From Herbinix sp. (GTDB taxonomy: Bacteria > Bacillota > Clostridia > Lachnospirales > Lachnospiraceae), in assembly GCA_029238935.1 (NCBI GenBank), contig JAQZBN010000044.1, positions 1-64,000 of the forward strand: a stretch of DNA of 64,000 nucleotides, given 5' to 3'. Position 1 is the stretch's first letter; each line of letters starts with the position of its first letter. Under the pieces are notes generated by a model that was not told where the DNA came from, did no database searches, and saw nothing but the letters and a program-made list of their open reading frames with translations. Positions 63,397 through 64,000 of this stretch are shown here, one piece after another. The position numbers and the translations under genes were made by a program.

Positions 63397-64000
63397 ATGA
63401 GATATGGATTAATCGGTGAAAAATTAGGTCACAGCTATTCGAAGATCATTCATGAAAAGCTGGCAGATTATCAATATGATTTAATACCTTTGACAAAAGA
63501 AGAGCTAGATCCCTTCATGAGGGCGAGAGATTTTAGAGCAATTAATGTTACCATTCCATATAAGCAGGCAGTTCTTCCTTATATTGATGTGCTCCATCCC
63601 CATGCAAAAAGCATAGGTGCAGTCAATACCATCGTTCAGAAGGATGGAAAACTATATGGGTATAATACTGATTTTTACGGATTTGAATATATGATAAAGC
63701 ATAATCACGTGACGATTAAGGATAAGAAATGCCTGATCCTCGGTAATGGAGGGGGCACTAAGGCAGTACTTGCAGTATTAGAATATCTAGAAGCAGCTGA
63801 AATTTTGGTCGTCAGCCGAACAGAAAGTGAAAGTGATGGCACAATTTCCTATGAGAACTGCTATCGTAATCATACCAATGCACAAATTATTGTAAATACG
63901 ACTCCTCTGGGCATGTATCCTAAGATGGATGCCACCCCTTTGGATTTGACGAATTTTACAGCCTGTGAAGCGGTCCTTGATATTATATACAATCCGATTA
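63397..64000 (+). CDS. aroE: Shikimate dehydrogenase, partial (runs off the window)
   Basis: At least 201 residues, cut by the right edge. AroE reduces 3-dehydroshikimate with NADPH in aromatic amino-acid synthesis. The N-terminal 'GLIGEKLGHSYSKIIH' (residues 4-19) has the shikimate-binding S-x-S equivalent 'HSYSK'; 'INVTIPYKQAV' holds the catalytic Lys, 'GAVNTIV' and 'GYNTDFYGF' hold the Asn/Asp pair, and the NADP loop is 'LGNGGGTKAVL'. The later block 'VNTTPLGMYP' is also normal. GAGGTG lies 6 bases ahead of the ATG at 63397. The first residues read GEKLGHSYS in place of the more usual GxPxxHSxS, a shorter variant seen in some clostridia. Confidence 0.93.
   Translation, partial: MRYGLIGEKLGHSYSKIIHEKLADYQYDLIPLTKEELDPFMRARDFRAINVTIPYKQAVLPYIDVLHPHAKSIGAVNTIVQKDGKLYGYNTDFYGFEYMIKHNHVTIKDKKCLILGNGGGTKAVLAVLEYLEAAEILVVSRTESESDGTISYENCYRNHTNAQIIVNTTPLGMYPKMDATPLDLTNFTACEAVLDIIYNPI

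Overview
The window looks like chromosomal DNA of an anaerobic, endospore-forming, low-GC Firmicute, most likely a Lachnospiraceae / Clostridium cluster XIVa species. The reasons are a complete spoIIIAA-AH operon, spoIVB, spo0A, CotF- and CotH-type coat proteins, a clostridial isoprenoid/DNA-repair gene order, and AT-rich spacers with strong AGGAGG ribosome sites. Almost everything is on the minus strand. The plus-strand exceptions are an XRE repressor, a LysM/GH18 protein, an AraC regulator, a small secreted peptide and a partial aroE at the right edge.

Layout. (1) 1-4.4 kb: accessory island next to the 3' end of the tmRNA gene. It holds a divergent pair of small DNA-binding proteins and a three-gene operon that I read as an ABC-three-component (ABC-3C) conflict system: nuclease-like effector, middle component, and DUF3732-type ATPase. 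This is the best candidate for a poorly described system. (2) 4.7-13.4 kb: housekeeping block ssrA-smpB-rnr-secG and the glycolytic genes gpmI, tpiA, pgk, gap. Hairpins separate the glycolytic genes, and gap has a recognisable promoter with a cre-like element. (3) 14.1-20.6 kb: sporulation and repair, with a two-gene CotF-like unit (one member carrying a long Gly/Ser/Thr hexapeptide-repeat tail), spo0A, spoIVB, and recN with a LexA-like box. (4) 20.9-48.4 kb: accessory block with a 13-repeat Big_2 surface protein, an arsR-cadA metal-efflux operon, two MATE exporters each preceded by a terminator-like hairpin, a LysM/GH18 protein lacking its catalytic acid, a GGDEF/HD-GYP protein, two glycoside hydrolases with an AraC regulator, a divergent GpsA, small membrane and PH-like proteins, a CotH lipoprotein, a small Cys-containing secreted peptide and a decayed integrase. 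(5) 48.5-63.2 kb: yebC, argR (lacking its arginine-binding motif), nadK, tlyA, dxs, ispA, xseB, xseA, nusB, asp23 and spoIIIAH-AA. (6) 63.4 kb to the end: start of aroE.

How it fits together. In many clostridia the order is xseA-xseB-ispA-dxs-tlyA-nadK-argR-recN-spoIVB-spo0A. Here the same genes keep that order and strand, but about 28.6 kb separates argR from recN. The argR gene beside the break has lost its conserved C-terminal motif, and an integrase remnant lies just inside the break. I therefore read regions 4 and 1 as acquired or rearranged DNA around a conserved core. All functional calls come from reading the sequence. No database search was run.
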